Numbered from the stretch's first letter, positions 9,226-19,085 are shown. The stretch is 36,882 nucleotides of DNA from an uncultured Clostridium sp. (GCA_946491915.1 CAMLYR010000006.1:1-36882), one strand, 5' to 3'. The notes: generated by a model not told the origin, from the letters alone. Numbers and translations: made by a program.

Positions 9226-12200
9226 AAAACTTCCTCTTCTGTTTTTTGAATTTCGTTCTTCATCTTTCTTATTATATCATCTTTTGACAATTTGTTAATA
9301 TATTGATATGTATTTTCTTTTCTTCTTGGATCAAATGTACATATAGATTTATATTCACAATATTCACATGGTGTTTTTCCCTCTTTATAGTATGGTTTTA
9401 AATCAATATTTCCATCAAAAATTTCTTTTCCAATTTCTTTGATTGTTTGATAAATATATTTTTGTAATATACTAAACTCTTCTTGTTTCACTCCATTTGT
9501 CCATTTTTCAATCACTTCTCCTGATTTACTAATGGCTGCTGGAACCATTTTAGAAGTTCCTGTTGTCAAAGAATTATCGTTCATTTTGATAACTTTTACA
9601 TCAGCAACAATTAATCCTTTCATCTTAAAGTTTTTTCTAATGAATTCTTCTATTTCTTCATCTGATATTTTTTTATCTGCTTTTATCATTTGCTCTAATA
9701 GCGAAAAATAGAATATCCCTGCTGGAATCAAATCCTCTTCTTTGCATACAGCATCTGCATAAGTTAATAATTGGATTTGCAAACCTGCATACACTTCATT
9801 TAAATCAATGTTTTTACTTGAAGATTTGTAATCAATAATTCTTAAATAATTTCCATCTTCCTCTTTTGCTATATCAATTCTATCAATTTTACCAGTAATT
9901 TCAATCCTTTTTCCGTCTTCTAATTCTAATAAAATTGGTTTGTATTCTCCTTTTTTATCGAATTCTACCTCTGTTCCTTTAATGGTAAAATCACTATAAA
10001 TTAATGTTTGAATAATATATTTTAATGCTTTACTAACAATCTTTTTTAATCTTCTTACTAAGATTTTATATTTTACGGTTGCCTTAAAGATATAATTTTT
10101 TGATAATTCTATATCTTCATCAATGATTTTAGATACAATTTTTTGAATATCCACCTCTTCTAATTCTGCTAAATTTAAGTTGTTTTCATGTACATACTTA
10201 AAAAATTCATCAATGGTTTCATGCATAAAAGAACCTGTATTAAAACTTTGGATTTTTAGTTCTTCTTTTGGTTTTACTTTTAAGCCATATTGTAAGTAAT
10301 AGGAAAATGGACATCTTCTATATTGTTCTAATCTAGATACACTTGTATGTAAAGTATTTCCATATAATTTATCCATATTTTCTTTTTTTAATTTTTTAGG
10401 TATATTTGTATATGTTAGCCCTTCCATATCTTGTTCTAGTCTTGTATTCCAATTTGGATTTTGTTTATACCAATCATATACTGCATACCACAATTTTTCT
10501 ATCTCTTCTTTGTTTTTTAATTGATATAGTTTTTCTAGTAATTCTTCATAAGTGATATTTTGACCGACAATTTCATATTTTTTACCTACTACATCACTTT
10601 GTTCCTCTAGTTTTGGAAACATTTTCTTAATTTTATGAATTAAGATAGATGGTCTTAAAGCTTTTCCTTCTCCATCTGATGAAGCATAGGATAAATACAT
10701 CTCTTGTTCAGCAGTTGTTAGAACTTTATATATGTTAAAGTTTTCTTCATATAAATTTTCTAATGTGCCATTTGCCAATTCCATACCATCATTTTTTAAT
10801 CTTTCTCTATCTGCATCATTTAAAAATCCTTCATCTTTATTGACACTTGGGAAAACACCATCATTTAATCCAATCACAAATACAATGTCCACTTTGTGGC
10901 TTCTTGTTCTATCCACATCTCCTAATGTCACTTGATCTTGTGTAGCTGGAATTTTACCCAATTCACTATTTTTTAGTCCGATTTTTAAAATTTTGCTATA
11001 GGTGTCAATCGTCATCTTATCTTCTTGAAATACCAAAACAATTTCATCTAACACTTCTAAAATGATGTTGTAGCTTTCAATATATTCATTTGCTAAATCA
11101 ATAAAACCATTTTCTTCTAAATCTTTTACTTTTTGAGAAATTTTTTCTTCTATCTGTTGCTCTTGCAAAAATGTATAGATTTGTTTTGTAATATTCATTG
11201 CTGTCTTTTCTTTATCTATATTCTTTTTTAGATTCATTAATGGCTCTATGATTTGTTTTCTAATTTCATTTAGTCTTTCAATTTCCTGTTTTTTAGTCTC
11301 ATCCTCCATTTCATATTTGAAATCTTCTTTCCATTTCTTTCGTTTAATTCCCCATTTTGTACAATAATTTTCTAGTCGGAAAATTTCATCATCTTCTATA
11401 TCTAAAAAGCCTAATTTAATATAATTAAACATGGCTTCACTGGTATAATTGTTTGTAAAGATTTCAAATATAGAAAGTACATATTGTACAATAATATTTT
11501 GATTTAAGTCTCTTTTTTCATCGATAAACACTGGTATATCATATTTTGCAAAAATACTTCTCACTAATGAAGAATACATATCTATATTTTTTGTAATGAT
11601 AGCTATATCTTTGTATCTTAAGCTTTTTTCTCTTACTAACTTACAAATGGTTTTCGCTACATTTTCAATTTCTGAATATCTATTTTTTGCTAAAAATAAA
11701 TGTATGTTTTCCACATTTTTTGCGTATTTTGTGGATTTTATACTTAATAAATTCTGACTTAAAGCTTGTAATTCTTCATTTTTTAATCGATATTGATTTT
11801 CCAAATTAACAGGTTCTTCTAGTTTAAAATGGTTCTCATCAATGATTCTAATTAACTTTTTTAATGTTTGTTTATTAGAATAAAACACATCTATATCTGG
11901 ATTGGTATCTCTTTCTAAATTATCAATACATATCGTGATATTCACTTGTTTTGCATATTTGATAAATTGTTTTATCACTTCATATTCTTGTGCTGTATAA
12001 CCTGAAAATTCGTCTATATAGATGATACTATTCTTTATCCAACTTAAATTTTCTATGTTTTTTGCTAAAAAATCTAACAAATCTGTTTCTTCAATATAAT
12101 TTTCTGAAATTTGTTCTTCATAGTTTTGATAAATGAATCGAATATCTTCTAATTTTGTTTTTAAATATTTATCTTCTAGATTTTCAATTTCTTTATCTAA

Positions 12201-12599
12201 TATCTCTAATGTAATTCCATGTTTTTTTAATTCTGTAATACTTTGAATGCCAATCTCTATATTTTCATCACTTTTTCCTAAAAACTTGAAATCATTTTGA
12301 TGTTTCGACAAAATAGAATAAATTAGCATGGCTTTTCCGCATTTTGATAAATTGGTTTTATTTTTTCCTCCAATTTCATTTAAAGCTCTATTGGCCATTC
12401 TACTAAATGTAATAACCTCTGCATTCATAACTGCTTTCTCATTTAAAAATCCCATCAAATTTTTTTCGGCTGTAAATGAAAATTGTTCAGGGGTAATATA
12501 ATATATATTTTCTTCTTTTTCAATTAACTTTGCTATCTCTGAAAAACAAAAACTACTTTTCCCTGTTCCTGTTTTTCCATAAATAATTCTTAAGCCCAT
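9219..12599 (-). CDS. addB: ATP-dependent helicase/nuclease subunit B (AddB)
   Basis: Subunit of the AddAB recombinational repair complex that processes double-strand breaks. Its 1126 residues are typical of AddB. Walker A is at the N-terminus (GKTGTGKSSF). The C-terminal nuclease domain shows FMHETIDEFF, EITGKIDRIDI and RIIDYKSSSK, the PD-(D/E)xK core. Cys near residue 762 (RRCPFSYYL) plus the CEYCEYKSIC cluster near 1077-1086 are the four ligands of the AddB Fe-S staple. The ATG has AAGGAG upstream. No addA lies beside it, which is unusual for this family. A 31-bp tandem repeat and the ptsI terminator lie upstream. Confidence 0.95.
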   Translation of the reverse strand: MGLRIIYGKTGTGKSSFCFSEIAKLIEKEENIYYITPEQFSFTAEKNLMGFLNEKAVMNAEVITFSRMANRALNEIGGKNKTNLSKCGKAMLIYSILSKHQNDFKFLGKSDENIEIGIQSITELKKHGITLEILDKEIENLEDKYLKTKLEDIRFIYQNYEEQISENYIEETDLLDFLAKNIENLSWIKNSIIYIDEFSGYTAQEYEVIKQFIKYAKQVNITICIDNLERDTNPDIDVFYSNKQTLKKLIRIIDENHFKLEEPVNLENQYRLKNEELQALSQNLLSIKSTKYAKNVENIHLFLAKNRYSEIENVAKTICKLVREKSLRYKDIAIITKNIDMYSSLVRSIFAKYDIPVFIDEKRDLNQNIIVQYVLSIFEIFTNNYTSEAMFNYIKLGFLDIEDDEIFRLENYCTKWGIKRKKWKEDFKYEMEDETKKQEIERLNEIRKQIIEPLMNLKKNIDKEKTAMNITKQIYTFLQEQQIEEKISQKVKDLEENGFIDLANEYIESYNIILEVLDEIVLVFQEDKMTIDTYSKILKIGLKNSELGKIPATQDQVTLGDVDRTRSHKVDIVFVIGLNDGVFPSVNKDEGFLNDADRERLKNDGMELANGTLENLYEENFNIYKVLTTAEQEMYLSYASSDGEGKALRPSILIHKIKKMFPKLEEQSDVVGKKYEIVGQNITYEELLEKLYQLKNKEEIEKLWYAVYDWYKQNPNWNTRLEQDMEGLTYTNIPKKLKKENMDKLYGNTLHTSVSRLEQYRRCPFSYYLQYGLKVKPKEELKIQSFNTGSFMHETIDEFFKYVHENNLNLAELEEVDIQKIVSKIIDEDIELSKNYIFKATVKYKILVRRLKKIVSKALKYIIQTLIYSDFTIKGTEVEFDKKGEYKPILLELEDGKRIEITGKIDRIDIAKEEDGNYLRIIDYKSSSKNIDLNEVYAGLQIQLLTYADAVCKEEDLIPAGIFYFSLLEQMIKADKKISDEEIEEFIRKNFKMKGLIVADVKVIKMNDNSLTTGTSKMVPAAISKSGEVIEKWTNGVKQEEFSILQKYIYQTIKEIGKEIFDGNIDLKPYYKEGKTPCEYCEYKSICTFDPRRKENTYQYINKLSKDDIIRKMKNEIQKTEEEVLW

Positions 12600-12614
12600 A
12601 ATTCTCTCCTTTTT

Positions 12615-12676
12615 GTCTCATTGAGTTCGTTTGTCTATGCGACATGTCGCATTAGGTTCGTTTGTCTATGCGACAT
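12615..12676. repeat. Two tandem 31-bp REP-like palindromic units
   Basis: Two 31-nt copies (12615-12645, 12646-12676) differ at three positions. Both contain GTTCGTTTGTCTATGCGACA, and the second folds as TGTCGCAT...ATGCGACA. A near-identical unit sits at 18010-18040. They lie in the addB leader region. Confidence 0.75.
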
Positions 12677-12706
12677 TTCTTTTGTAAATTTTATAATACA
12701 ATAAAA

Positions 12707-12734
12707 AAAATAGCAAGATTTTTCTTGCTATTTT
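12707..12734 (-). terminator. ptsI terminator
   Basis: A perfect 12-bp stem (AAAATAGCAAGA at 12707-12718 with TCTTGCTATTTT at 12723-12734), with eight Ts on the minus strand after the stem. It touches the ptsI stop codon and closes the PTS cluster. Confidence 0.9.
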
Positions 12735-14436
12735 AATTATTAATAAACGCTTTTAATTTATTTTCCACTTCTTCTGCAGATGCCATTTGTAATATTTCTT
12801 CACTTAGTTTTACACATGTTTCTTTATCTAAGTTGTTAATCGTTCTTCTAGCTCTTAATATATTGTTTGAGTTCATTGAAAATTCATCTAAACCTAGACC
12901 AACTAGAAGTGGTATAAAAGTTGGATCTCCTGCTGCTTCTCCACACATTCCACAGATGATGTTTGCTGAATGTGCTCCATCGATTGCTTTTTTGATTAAT
13001 TTGATAACTGCAGGATGATATTTTGTATATAATTTAGAAATCTTTTCATTTCCTCTTTCTACTGCTACTGTGTATTGGATCAAGTCATTTGTTCCTATAC
13101 TAAAGAAGTCACATTCTTGTGCTAATTTGTCTGCTATTAAGGCTGCTGATGGAATTTCAATCATGATACCTACTTGAATATTTTTGTCATACAAAATATT
13201 TTCATTATCCAATTCTTGTTTACATTCTTCTAATACTTCTTTAGCAGCTTTTAATTCTTCTATAGAAGATATCATTGGAAACATGATAGCTAATTTTCCA
13301 AATGCGCTTGCTCTTAAGATAGCTCTTAATTGTGTTTTAAAGATTGTTGGATTATCTAAACATAATCTAATTGCTCTATATCCTAAAAATGGATTTGCTT
13401 CTTTTTCTAATTTTAGATACTTTAGATCTTTGTCCCCTCCAACATCTAATGTTCTGATGATAGCTTCTTTATCTTTCATGATTTCCGCTACTTTTTTATA
13501 TGCTTCAAATTGACTTTCTTCTGATGGCATTTCATCACTATCCATGTATAAAAATTCACTTCTTAATAATCCAACACCTTCTGCTGTATTATTGACTGCA
13601 ATTTCAGCATCTGCTGGAAGTCCGATATTCGCATATAATTTTACTTTTGTTCCATCTTTTGTAACACTTTCTTGATTCCTATATTTGTCTAGTTCTGATT
13701 TTTCTTTTTCTAATTGTTTTTCTAAATCTAATAATTTTTGTTTTTCTTCTTCCGTTGGATTTACATAGATTTCTCCTGATGTACCATTAATCGCAACACT
13801 ATCTCCATCTTTAAATATTTTCGTTGCTTCTTCTACTTTTGTAATTGCTGGAATTGTATGTGTCCTTGCCATAATAGATGTATGTGAATTTTCTCCTCCA
13901 AGCTCTGTGATTATTCCAGATACATTTTTAAAATCTAGTTTTGCAGTTTCAGAAGTCGTTAATTCTGTTGCTACAATAATTGTATTTGGGCTTAAATTGC
14001 TTAATTCAATTGTTTCTTCCTTAAATAGTTTTCCTAATACTCTATCTTTTATATCTAAAATATCTCTAGATCTTGATGCCATATATTCATCATCCATATT
14101 TTCGAAAATCTGTATCACATTATTAAATCCAACTTCTACAGCATATTCTGCATTATACTTTGAATTTTTAATGGCATTTTCTGTCTCTGAAATTAATGAT
14201 GGATCTTGCATAATCATCACATATGCTTGCATGATATCTGTTTCTGTACCACTCATATTTTTCATTTGTGTTTCTGTTTCATTGATAACTTCTTCTAATG
14301 CTTTGTGAACTCTTGCTAATTCTTGCTCTACTTGTTCATCTTCTATTGTTTTCTTTTCTATTTTTCTTTCTACTTTTTTTAAAACGACTATATTTCCAAA
14401 TCCTATACCAGTTGAAACACCTTTTCCTTTTAGCAT
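12733..14436 (-). CDS. ptsI: PTS enzyme I (phosphoenolpyruvate-protein phosphotransferase)
   Basis: First enzyme of the sugar phosphotransferase system, moving phosphate from PEP to HPr. The phosphorylated histidine lies in GGENSHTSIMAR (His185 counting from the start used here), and the PEP-binding C-terminal domain shows RTLDVGGDKD, GYRAIRLCLD and the GMCGEAAGDP motif. About 567 residues is normal. I chose the ATG at 14436: AAGGA sits nine bases upstream, whereas it abuts an alternative ATG at 14445. The gene follows ptsH and ends at a strong terminator. Confidence 0.95.
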   Translation of the reverse strand: MLKGKGVSTGIGFGNIVVLKKVERKIEKKTIEDEQVEQELARVHKALEEVINETETQMKNMSGTETDIMQAYVMIMQDPSLISETENAIKNSKYNAEYAVEVGFNNVIQIFENMDDEYMASRSRDILDIKDRVLGKLFKEETIELSNLSPNTIIVATELTTSETAKLDFKNVSGIITELGGENSHTSIMARTHTIPAITKVEEATKIFKDGDSVAINGTSGEIYVNPTEEEKQKLLDLEKQLEKEKSELDKYRNQESVTKDGTKVKLYANIGLPADAEIAVNNTAEGVGLLRSEFLYMDSDEMPSEESQFEAYKKVAEIMKDKEAIIRTLDVGGDKDLKYLKLEKEANPFLGYRAIRLCLDNPTIFKTQLRAILRASAFGKLAIMFPMISSIEELKAAKEVLEECKQELDNENILYDKNIQVGIMIEIPSAALIADKLAQECDFFSIGTNDLIQYTVAVERGNEKISKLYTKYHPAVIKLIKKAIDGAHSANIICGMCGEAAGDPTFIPLLVGLGLDEFSMNSNNILRARRTINNLDKETCVKLSEEILQMASAEEVENKLKAFINN

Positions 14437-14459
14437 CTGTATCATTCCTTATCTATGTA

Positions 14460-14498
14460 TTTAGGTTTTATGGATAAACCTATAAACCTGTACCTAAA
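14460..14498 (-). other. Hairpin between ptsH and ptsI
   Basis: TTTAGGT (14460-14466) pairs with ACCTAAA (14492-14498) around a second nested GGTTTAT/ATAAAACC pairing. There is no strong T-run; it may set relative expression or mRNA processing between the two genes. Confidence 0.4.
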
Positions 14499-14504
14499 AT
14501 TCTA

Positions 14505-14777
14505 TTATTTTTGTTCTTCACCAAAATTATTTTCAAAACCTTTTTTGATTTCTGATAAAGCTTGTTCTTCATCTTCTCCATCACATTCTATTTCAATCTC
14601 TGTATTATATTTAATTCCTGCTGCCATGATTCCTAATATTGATTTTGCATCAACGGTTTTACCATTGACATTTAATTTGATTGTACTTTGAAATGATGCA
14701 GCAAGTTTTGCAAGTTCACTTGCTGGTCTTGCATGTAATCCTGTTTCATTTTTTAATATAATTGTATCTTTTACCAT
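14505..14777 (-). CDS. ptsH: Phosphocarrier protein HPr
   Basis: Small phosphocarrier of the PTS, 90 residues. His15 lies in TGLHARPAS, the site phosphorylated by enzyme I. Ser46 lies in AKSILGIMAAG, the regulatory site used by HPr kinase in Bacillota; that kinase gene is not in this window. The ATG has GGAAAGGAATG upstream. It sits between fruA and ptsI on the same strand, with hairpin element copy C in its upstream region. Confidence 0.96.
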   Translation of the reverse strand: MVKDTIILKNETGLHARPASELAKLAASFQSTIKLNVNGKTVDAKSILGIMAAGIKYNTEIEIECDGEDEEQALSEIKKGFENNFGEEQK

Positions 14778-14859
14778 AATGATTCACATTCCTTTCCTAG
14801 TATATTGATTATAAAGCAATTCATTTTCAAACTTTATTATTTTTATTTCTGATTGTTCT

Positions 14860-14967
14860 GTTCAATGCACAAAGGAGGATGTTTTAATAAATTATGTTAC
14901 GAATTCTTAAATATTGTATTGAGCCGAGTAATAAATAATTTATAAATACATCTCCCTTGTGCTGAAC
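14860..14967 (-). repeat. Dispersed hairpin element, copy C
   Basis: The arm 14860-14900 (GTTCAATGCACAAAGGAGGA then an AT-rich part ending GTTAC) pairs with 14928-14967 (GTAATAAATAATTTATAAAT then CATCTCCCTTGTGCTGAAC). The loop carries the core, on the minus strand CTCGGCTCAATAC (14916-14928). The outer GC-richer stem differs from copy B in sequence but is still complementary. The element begins 18 nt after the fruA stop codon and lies about 80 nt before ptsH. Confidence 0.7.
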
Positions 14968-14985
14968 TAAATAGAAAGTTTATAT

Positions 14986-16905
14986 TTACTTTTGATATTC
15001 AGGCAAATTCTTTTTTAATTTTGCCATAATTAATGTAGAAACGATTGTTCCTATTAGTATTGCTAATAAATATTTTACAGGATGTCTAATAGTTGCGATA
15101 ACAAATATTCCTCCATGTGGTGCCATTAATGTACAACTAAACAACATTGAAAGTGCCCCTGTAACTGCTGATCCAATAACAAATGATGGAATCGTTCTTA
15201 ATGGGTCTGCTGAGGCAAAAGGTATTGCGCCTTCTGATATAAATGATAATCCCATAATATAATTAACATATGCTGCTTGTTTATCTTTTTTAGGAATTTT
15301 TCTTGGGAATATGGTTGCTAAAAGTGCAATTGCAAGTGGTGGAACCATTCCTCCAGCCATAACTGCTGCCATGATTTCATATTGTCCTGATGCTAACATT
15401 CCTGTTCCAAATGTATATGCTGCTTTATTAATAGGTCCTCCTAAATCCACAGCCATCATTCCACCTAATATAGCTCCTAATATGATTTTATTTGCATTAC
15501 TCATTGAAGATAAATAATCATTAATTGCTGTATTAATTGCTGCTACATAAGGATTGATTAATAGCATAAATGTTCCCATAAGCAAGATTCCAAATACAGG
15601 ATATAAAAGAATCGTTTTAATACCTTCTATACTATTTGGCAAATAACTGCATAATTTTTTCAATCCTAAAACAATATATCCACCAACAAAACCTGCAATC
15701 AATGCTCCTAAAAATCCTGAACTTACTAAAGTGATATCACCATTTGTTAGTGATTCAAATGTCGTTCCTTGTACTGCTAAAATTCCTCCAACAAATCCAA
15801 CTGCTAAACCTGGTCTATCTGCAATACTCATTGCAATATAACCTGCAAGTATATATAACATAACATTAAATGCTGCATTTCCTATTGTTTTGAAAAACGC
15901 TGCAATTGGCGTATTCATACCAAAGTTTGAAGGATCTATTGAATAATCATCTAATAAAAACGCAATGGCTATTAGAATTCCTCCACCAACAACAAATGGT
16001 AACATATGTGTAACACCATTCATCAAGTGTTTATAGATTTTTGTTCCTATTTTTTCTTTTTGTTCATCATCATTTTCTTCAGATTTATTTTTATTGTCTG
16101 AATGATATGTTTTTGCATTTGGTGATAATACATTTTCAATTAATTCTTTTGGTTTATTAATTCCATCTGCTACCTTTGTTTTGATCAATTTTTTACCATC
16201 AAATCTTGATAAATCAATGTTTGTATCTGATGCAATAATAATTCCTTTTGCATTTTTAATTTCTTCTTTTGTGAATTTATTTTTCACACCTGAAGATCCA
16301 TGAGTTTCTACTTTTACTTTATGTCCTAATTGTTCTCCCATTTGCTCTAAAGCTTCTGCTGCCATATACGTATGTGCAATACCTGTTGGACAACTTGTAA
16401 TTGCTAAAATTTCATATTGTTCGTTTGATGCTTTTTCTTCTCCTAATTTTTCATTTTCTGCTTTGTCTATACATTCTAAGAATTCTTTAGGTGTTTTTGC
16501 ATCATATAATGCTTGTCTAAAATCTGTGTCCATTAATAATGTAGATAATCTACTCAACACATCTAAATGCACATTATCTTTTGTATTTGGTGCTGCAATT
16601 AGAAATAGCAATTTTGCTGGGTTTCCATCTAATGATTTAAAATCCACTCCATCTGGAATAATCATGGCAGCTAAACCAGGTTTTTCTACTGCATCTGTTT
16701 TTCCGTGAGGAATCGCAATTCCTTCTCCAATTCCTGTTGTTCCTTCTTCCTCTCTTTTTAATACTGCTTGTTTGTAAGCTTCCTTATCATTAATATTTTC
16801 ATTTTCTACCATTAAGTCTACTAATTGAATAATCGCTTCTTCTTTGCTATTTGCTTTTCCGTGCAGATTAATGGCTTTTTCGCTAAGTAAATCCGTAATT
16901 TTCAT
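14986..16905 (-). CDS. fruA: Fructose-specific PTS enzyme IIABC
   Basis: Membrane permease that imports fructose as fructose 1-phosphate. The single 639-residue chain has EIIA (residues 1-150, phospho-His67 in AIPHGKTD), EIIB (about 165-265, Cys172 in SCPTGIAHTYMAAEAL) and EIIC (about 290-639, multiple membrane helices, with GGILIAIAFLLDD and SEGAIPFA motifs). The domain order A-B-C is that of Gram-positive FruA. It follows fruK with a 100-nt gap containing a stable hairpin. Fructose is inferred from the family and from the fruK neighbour. Confidence 0.94.
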   Translation of the reverse strand: MKITDLLSEKAINLHGKANSKEEAIIQLVDLMVENENINDKEAYKQAVLKREEEGTTGIGEGIAIPHGKTDAVEKPGLAAMIIPDGVDFKSLDGNPAKLLFLIAAPNTKDNVHLDVLSRLSTLLMDTDFRQALYDAKTPKEFLECIDKAENEKLGEEKASNEQYEILAITSCPTGIAHTYMAAEALEQMGEQLGHKVKVETHGSSGVKNKFTKEEIKNAKGIIIASDTNIDLSRFDGKKLIKTKVADGINKPKELIENVLSPNAKTYHSDNKNKSEENDDEQKEKIGTKIYKHLMNGVTHMLPFVVGGGILIAIAFLLDDYSIDPSNFGMNTPIAAFFKTIGNAAFNVMLYILAGYIAMSIADRPGLAVGFVGGILAVQGTTFESLTNGDITLVSSGFLGALIAGFVGGYIVLGLKKLCSYLPNSIEGIKTILLYPVFGILLMGTFMLLINPYVAAINTAINDYLSSMSNANKIILGAILGGMMAVDLGGPINKAAYTFGTGMLASGQYEIMAAVMAGGMVPPLAIALLATIFPRKIPKKDKQAAYVNYIMGLSFISEGAIPFASADPLRTIPSFVIGSAVTGALSMLFSCTLMAPHGGIFVIATIRHPVKYLLAILIGTIVSTLIMAKLKKNLPEYQK

Positions 16906-16939
16906 TATTTTACCCCTTTCTTTTGTATTAATTTTTATT

Positions 16940-16990
16940 GTATGGAAAAATCAGCTATTATCTTAACTCCATATAGATTTTTCCGTATAC
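16940..16990 (-). other. Hairpin between fruK and fruA
   Basis: GTATGGAAAAATC (16940-16952) pairs with GATTTTTCCGTATAC (16976-16990). It interrupts the fruK-fruA transcript and may be an attenuator or stabilising stem; no long T-run follows it. Confidence 0.5.
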
Positions 16991-17005
16991 AACAAGGTTA
17001 GGCTT

Positions 17006-17923
17006 TTATAGTTGTTTTAAAAGTAAATCAACATCCTCTTTAGTTGCAAGTCGTATAGAAAATGCACTTGCACTTCCTGCTGCAACGCCTACTTTTAATG
17101 CATATTCATAATCTTGTGTTTGATAATATCCTGCCAAAAATCCTGCTACCATAGAATCTCCAGATCCGACAGTATTGACTACTTGTCCTTTTGGTGCTTT
17201 TGAATAATATGTTTCATCTTCTTTTGTTAGCAATAATGCTCCGTCATTTCCTAAAGATACTAAAACATTTTGTGCACCCATCTTTTTCAATTCTTTTGCT
17301 GCATTAACTATATCTTCTTTTGTTGAAATTTTGCAATTTAGTGTTTCTTCTAATTCTTCTTTATTTGGTTTTATTAAAAAAGGATTATACTTTAAGACAT
17401 TCATCAGTAATTCTTGTGTAGAATCTACTATAAAAGTGATTCCTTTTTCATTAAGTACTTTGCATATTTTTTCATAAATATCCTTATCCATATTTTTAGG
17501 TATACTTCCTGATAAAATCACAATATCTTTTGTTGACATCTTTTGTATTTTCTCAAATAATATATCAATATCCGTTTTTGTAATTTGTGGTCCCATTCCA
17601 TTTAAAGCAGTTTCTTCCACCTTGTTTTCGCTTATCGAACTAATTTTAATATTGATTCTTGTGATTCCTTTTTCCACTTTAACAAAATCTGTTTGTACAC
17701 CTTGTGACTCCATTTTGTGTATTAACTCTTTTCCTGTAAAACCTGCCACAAAACCAAGTGCTGTATTTTCAATTTCTAAGTTTTTTAGTACAATGGAAAC
17801 ATTTAGTCCTTTTCCTCCTGGTAATATTGTTTCCGTTTTTGTTCTATTTATTTCACCAATTTTAAAATTTTCAACTTGTGCGATATAATCTAGTGCAGGA
17901 TTAAATGTTATTGTATAAACCAT
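17006..17923 (-). CDS. fruK: 1-Phosphofructokinase
   Basis: PfkB-family kinase converting fructose 1-phosphate to fructose 1,6-bisphosphate, the step after FruA. Its 305 residues are typical. Signature 1 is LPGGKGLNVSIVLKNL near residue 35 and signature 2 is NTVGSGDSMVAGFLAG, holding the catalytic Asp. The ATG has AAGGAGGG upstream and the gene has its own promoter. It heads the fruK-fruA-ptsH-ptsI cluster. No DeoR-type FruR gene is present in the window. Confidence 0.94.
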   Translation of the reverse strand: MVYTITFNPALDYIAQVENFKIGEINRTKTETILPGGKGLNVSIVLKNLEIENTALGFVAGFTGKELIHKMESQGVQTDFVKVEKGITRINIKISSISENKVEETALNGMGPQITKTDIDILFEKIQKMSTKDIVILSGSIPKNMDKDIYEKICKVLNEKGITFIVDSTQELLMNVLKYNPFLIKPNKEELEETLNCKISTKEDIVNAAKELKKMGAQNVLVSLGNDGALLLTKEDETYYSKAPKGQVVNTVGSGDSMVAGFLAGYYQTQDYEYALKVGVAAGSASAFSIRLATKEDVDLLLKQL

Positions 17924-17942
17924 TTTTCCCTCCTTGTTTCAG

Positions 17943-17971
17943 ATTCTATCATACCTAATTTTATTTTACAA
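17943..17971 (-). promoter_or_regulatory. fruK promoter
   Basis: On the minus strand TTGTAA (17966-17971), 17-bp spacer, TAGAAT (17943-17948), with an extended -10 TG. It would drive the whole fru-pts cluster. Confidence 0.5.
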
Positions 17972-17990
17972 TATTTTTTGTCCAATTCGT

Positions 17991-18067
17991 GTCGCATTGA
18001 GTTTGTTTTGTCGCATTGAGTTCGTTTGTCTGTGCGACATGGACGGAGGAAAAATGAGTCCGTCCCC
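17991..18067. repeat. REP-like palindrome cluster
   Basis: A partial unit (17991-18009) is followed by a full 31-nt unit (18010-18040) like those at 12615-12676, with TGTCGCA pairing with TGCGACA. It is followed at once by a second palindrome, GGACGGA (18041-18047) with TCCGTCC (18059-18065), which includes GGAAAAATGAGTCCGTCCCC, found again exactly at 26518-26537. It lies between the ogg stop codon and fruK. Confidence 0.75.
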
Positions 18068-18097
18068 GATTTTCCTTTTCGTCCTTCCTCAATCTCA

Positions 18098-18967
18098 TCA
18101 AGCTTCTCTTCTCCAATAAAACAAATATTGTTGTGCTAATCCTGCTAAGTTACCAAATTTGTTTCTTGCTATTTTTTCAATTTGTTTTTTACTTACTTTG
18201 GATTCATCTTCATTTTGAATATATAAATCATTCATGACTCTTCTTACCCATACATCTATTGGAAATACTTCTAATCGTTTTAGGTCAGAGAATAGTAATA
18301 TGCAATCTGCTACTTTGGGTCCTACGCCTGAAAGTGTTAGTAATTTTTCTCTTACTTCTATCGTATTTGGATTATTTTTCAATTCTTGTAAATCTACTTT
18401 TCCTTCTAGTATCATTTTTGTAGTTTCATACAACCTAATATCTCTAAATCCTAATCCTAATTGTCTATATTCTTCTACTGTTACATCTTTTAATTGCATA
18501 GGTGTTGGAAATGTATAGTATTCTTTCCCATTCCATTCTATTTTATTCCCATATGTTTTTGATAATCTTTCAATAATTCCTTTTATTCTTGGTATATTAT
18601 TATTTGCAGATATGATAAATGATATAATCGTTTCCCATAAATCTTGGTTTAAAATTCGTATTCCTTTACCATATGCAATACTTGTTTTCATATATTTATC
18701 TTTTTTGGATAATTCCTTTTTTATTTGTTCATAATTTCTATCTAAATCAAAATAATGATATATTTCCTCTTCTAAATTTTGATTTTTGCATATACCAGTA
18801 AACACATAATCTTGTCCTTCTTTTTTAATATTGACAATATTTTCTTTCCATATACCTGTATAACTCCCATTTTCTTCTTTATTCCATCGAAAACATTGTC
18901 CACATTCAAAGATGTCTTTTAAATCAAATGTCTTTGGTTCTTTTAATATATATTGTTGTTCTTTCAT
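18098..18967 (-). CDS. ogg: 8-oxoguanine DNA glycosylase (OGG1-type)
   Basis: Bifunctional glycosylase/lyase of the helix-hairpin-helix-GPD family that removes 8-oxoguanine. The C-terminal HhH-GPD region LSGVGPKVADCILLFSDL contains the catalytic Lys (218 here), and FPIDVWVRR supplies the catalytic Asp (238), matching the human OGG1 pattern. The N-terminal GQCFRW motif is typical of the OGG N-domain. I start at the ATG at 18967 (289 residues), which has AAAGGA 11 bases upstream; the in-frame extension to 19060 adds residues unlike the family and lacks a convincing binding site. Confidence 0.9.
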   Translation of the reverse strand: MKEQQYILKEPKTFDLKDIFECGQCFRWNKEENGSYTGIWKENIVNIKKEGQDYVFTGICKNQNLEEEIYHYFDLDRNYEQIKKELSKKDKYMKTSIAYGKGIRILNQDLWETIISFIISANNNIPRIKGIIERLSKTYGNKIEWNGKEYYTFPTPMQLKDVTVEEYRQLGLGFRDIRLYETTKMILEGKVDLQELKNNPNTIEVREKLLTLSGVGPKVADCILLFSDLKRLEVFPIDVWVRRVMNDLYIQNEDESKVSKKQIEKIARNKFGNLAGLAQQYLFYWRREA

Positions 18968-19085
18968 TTTTTGTGCATTCCTTTCTAAAAGTACAAACCC
19001 TGTTAGAAAAACATCAGATCTAATATAGCAAAAAATGTCCTTATTTTTCAAACATTTCATTCTGTTTGATTATATCACATAAACA

